Assembly (NCBI GenBank): GCA_016838895.1
Contig: JAEKNU010000002.1
Location: 1-64,000 of the forward strand
Length of the DNA: 64,000 bases
Direction of reading: 5' to 3'
From: Chloroflexota bacterium
GTDB taxonomy: Bacteria > Chloroflexota > Anaerolineae > Anaerolineales > Anaerolineaceae
Shown piece by piece: positions 62,651 through 64,000 of the stretch; positions within the stretch are counted from its first letter, which is position 1; every line of letters starts with the position of its first letter. Under the pieces are notes generated by a model, which saw only the letters and a program-made list of their open reading frames with translations, made no database searches and was not told the origin of the DNA. The position numbers were made by a program, and so were the translations under genes.

Positions 62651-62857
62651 ATGAATACTGTTACTTTAAATGTTCCCAATATAAATTGTGGTCATTGTGT
62701 GCATTCCATTCAAACGGAATTAAGTGATCTGGAAGGTGTTAAAGATGTTAAGGCTTCTGCTGATACCAAACAGGTTGTTATACAGTTTGATGCCCCAGTA
62801 GATTTGCAGACAATAAAAGGCACATTAGCAGACATTAATTATCCTGCTGTTGATTAA
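62651..62857 (+). CDS. copZ: Copper chaperone CopZ
   Basis: A 68-aa heavy-metal-associated domain with the Cu(I)-binding motif NCGHC near residues 12-16. It delivers Cu(I) to CopA and probably to CsoR. TTGGAGGA precedes the ATG. Length and fold are normal for CopZ. Confidence 0.93.
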   Translation: MNTVTLNVPNINCGHCVHSIQTELSDLEGVKDVKASADTKQVVIQFDAPVDLQTIKGTLADINYPAVD

Positions 62858-62899
62858 CGTATCCTATTTATTTGTTAGTTTATTTGGAGGGTAGCCATT

Positions 62900-64000
62900 G
62901 TGACTGAACAAAAACACATTACCCTGCCCGTTACAGGTATGACATGTGCCAATTGTGTTTTATCGGTAGAGCGCAATTTAAAGAAGGATAAAGGGGTCAA
63001 TGCTGCCACGGTTAATTTGTCATCCGAAAGAGCAGTGATTTCTTATGATCCTCAGTTAACCGATTTAAACCAGCTTTTAGGTCGGGTACAGCGGGCAGGT
63101 TACGGCATTGCCAGTGGCGAAGCTCAATTTCTGGTGCCGAAGTTGACTGATATCGCTGATGCGCACCGGGTTGAAAATATTTTAGAGAAAGTAGATGGGA
63201 TTACAGATGTGGGAGTCAATGCGGTTAATGCTCGTATATCTTTACATTATATACCGACCATCATCGATCCCCGTGAAATAGAGCAGGCCATTCGGAAAAC
63301 CGGCTTTTCAGCGACCCTGATCGGTGAAGAACAGGCTGCTGACGCTGAAGCGAAAGCCCGGGAAATGGAAATTCAAGCCCAGAAACGATTATTAATTGTT
63401 GGGCTAATTTTCACGATTCCGCTTTTTTTGCTATCTATGTCTGGTGATTTAGGTTTATTACCAAAGTCACTGGCTCATTCTGCATGGCTGCCCTGGATAA
63501 TGCTGGCATTAGCCACACCGGTACAATTCTATGTGGGTTGGCAATATTATGTGGGCGGGCTTAAATCGATCCGAAATGGTGCTGCCAATATGGATGTGCT
63601 GGTAGCCATGGGTTCATCGGTGGCATATTTCTTTTCCATTGCCGTCGTTCTGGGATTGGCGCCCGGGCATCATTATTTTGAAACGGCAGCCGTGATCATT
63701 ACATTGATCAAACTTGGCAAGTATCTTGAAGCCAGAGCAAAAGGACGCACCAGTGAAGCGATCAAGAAACTGATGGGATTGCAGGCGAAAATGGCGACTG
63801 TCCTACGAGATGGGCAGGAGGTTTCTATCACGATTGAGGACGTTCAACGCGGGGATGAACTGATTGTACGTCCGGGGGAGAAAATCCCGGTTGATGGTGT
63901 ACTAATTTCGGGGGAATCTCAGGTGGATGAGTCCATGATTTCCGGGGAATCTTTACCGGTTGAGAAATCTATCGGGGATGCTGTGATTGGAGCAACCATG
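62900..64000 (+). CDS. copA: Copper-exporting P1B-type ATPase CopA, cut by the window edge
   Basis: The first 367 codons are visible; the frame is open at base 64000. GTG start with GGAGGG upstream. Domain 1 (about 5-70) is a metal-binding HMA domain with MTCANC. A second HMA-like domain (about 76-140) lacks the CxxC pair ([10 protein letters not shown] at that place), so it cannot bind metal normally. Helices follow from ~158, then the start of the actuator domain with the phosphatase loop SGES (near 353). The CPC and DKTGT motifs lie outside the window. It pumps Cu(I) out of the cell and ends the visible copper operon. Confidence 0.93.
   Translation, partial: MTEQKHITLPVTGMTCANCVLSVERNLKKDKGVNAATVNLSSERAVISYDPQLTDLNQLLGRVQRAGYGIASGEAQFLVPKLTDIADAHRVENILEKVDGITDVGVNAVNARISLHYIPTIIDPREIEQAIRKTGFSATLIGEEQAADAEAKAREMEIQAQKRLLIVGLIFTIPLFLLSMSGDLGLLPKSLAHSAWLPWIMLALATPVQFYVGWQYYVGGLKSIRNGAANMDVLVAMGSSVAYFFSIAVVLGLAPGHHYFETAAVIITLIKLGKYLEARAKGRTSEAIKKLMGLQAKMATVLRDGQEVSITIEDVQRGDELIVRPGEKIPVDGVLISGESQVDESMISGESLPVEKSIGDAVIGATM

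Noticed and set aside
1-64000. CRISPR arrays, rRNA or tRNA genes, riboswitches
   Set aside because: Read through on both strands by eye; no regular spaced repeats, no cloverleaf with the usual T-loop, and no recognisable riboswitch core was seen. A covariance-model search was not possible.

Overview
The window looks like chromosomal DNA of a Gram-positive-like (single-membrane) member of the phylum Chloroflexota, most likely an Anaerolineae-type anaerobe. This is an inference. It rests on moderate GC, several lipoproteins with Thr/Pro/Glu-rich linkers, a MacB-type exporter without an outer-membrane partner, and a metabolism built on amino-acid and 2-oxoacid fermentation. No rRNA, tRNA, CRISPR array or prophage was seen. 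About 50 protein genes can be supported; the last one (copA) runs off the right edge.

Layout. 1-2.1 kb: an AT-rich membrane-anchored HerA/FtsK-type ATPase, probably foreign. 2.2-5.5 kb: a glycyl-radical enzyme and its activase; every active-site residue I recall for trans-4-hydroxyproline dehydratase (HypD) is present. 5.6-7.2 kb: an orphan receiver protein and an unknown membrane protein. 7.5-16 kb: an IclR regulator followed by five genes for two different molybdenum hydroxylases of the xanthine dehydrogenase family, one with a fused FAD/2Fe-2S subunit. 16-21.8 kb: a HisC-like aminotransferase, IorAB (2-oxoacid:ferredoxin oxidoreductase) and an ADP-forming acyl-CoA synthetase. Together these make a plausible route from amino acid to 2-oxoacid to acyl-CoA to free acid plus ATP. 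23-31 kb: citrate synthase and a second IclR on the minus strand, divergent from icd-acnA, then malic enzyme. This is the oxidative branch of the TCA cycle with a clear palindromic operator in the divergent promoter.

31-37 kb: OsmC, a Lys-rich membrane protein, then a four-gene signalling set (CheC-like, PAS-GAF-GAF-GGDEF, CheY-like, CheX-like) and an esterase. 37-44.5 kb, minus strand: a REP-type (Y1) transposase with a 36-bp palindrome inside its own gene and a related 40-bp palindrome 1.7 kb away; a beta-propeller lipoprotein gene broken by one in-frame stop; a giant protein fusing two peptide-ABC permeases to a degenerate M28 peptidase; a UlaG-like metallo-hydrolase; and a YwaF-like membrane protein. 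44.6-49.5 kb: a MacB-like exporter whose ATPase carries a cyclic-nucleotide-binding domain. 49.5-57.7 kb: an SdrD-B-type lipoprotein, an MFS pump with its MarR regulator and operator, a CLC channel with CBS and RCK_C domains, a YdcF protein, a small lipoprotein and a cNMP-domain coiled-coil protein. 57.6-62.2 kb: an MsbA-like ABC exporter and a chemoreceptor. 62.3-64 kb: a copper operon csoR-copZ-copA with a textbook CsoR box.

The most unusual items are the permease-permease-M28 fusion with lost zinc ligands, the palindrome pair with compensatory changes tied to the REP transposase, the CheC-GGDEF-CheY-CheX set without CheA, the ATPase-cNMP fusion, and the nonsense-interrupted lipoprotein.
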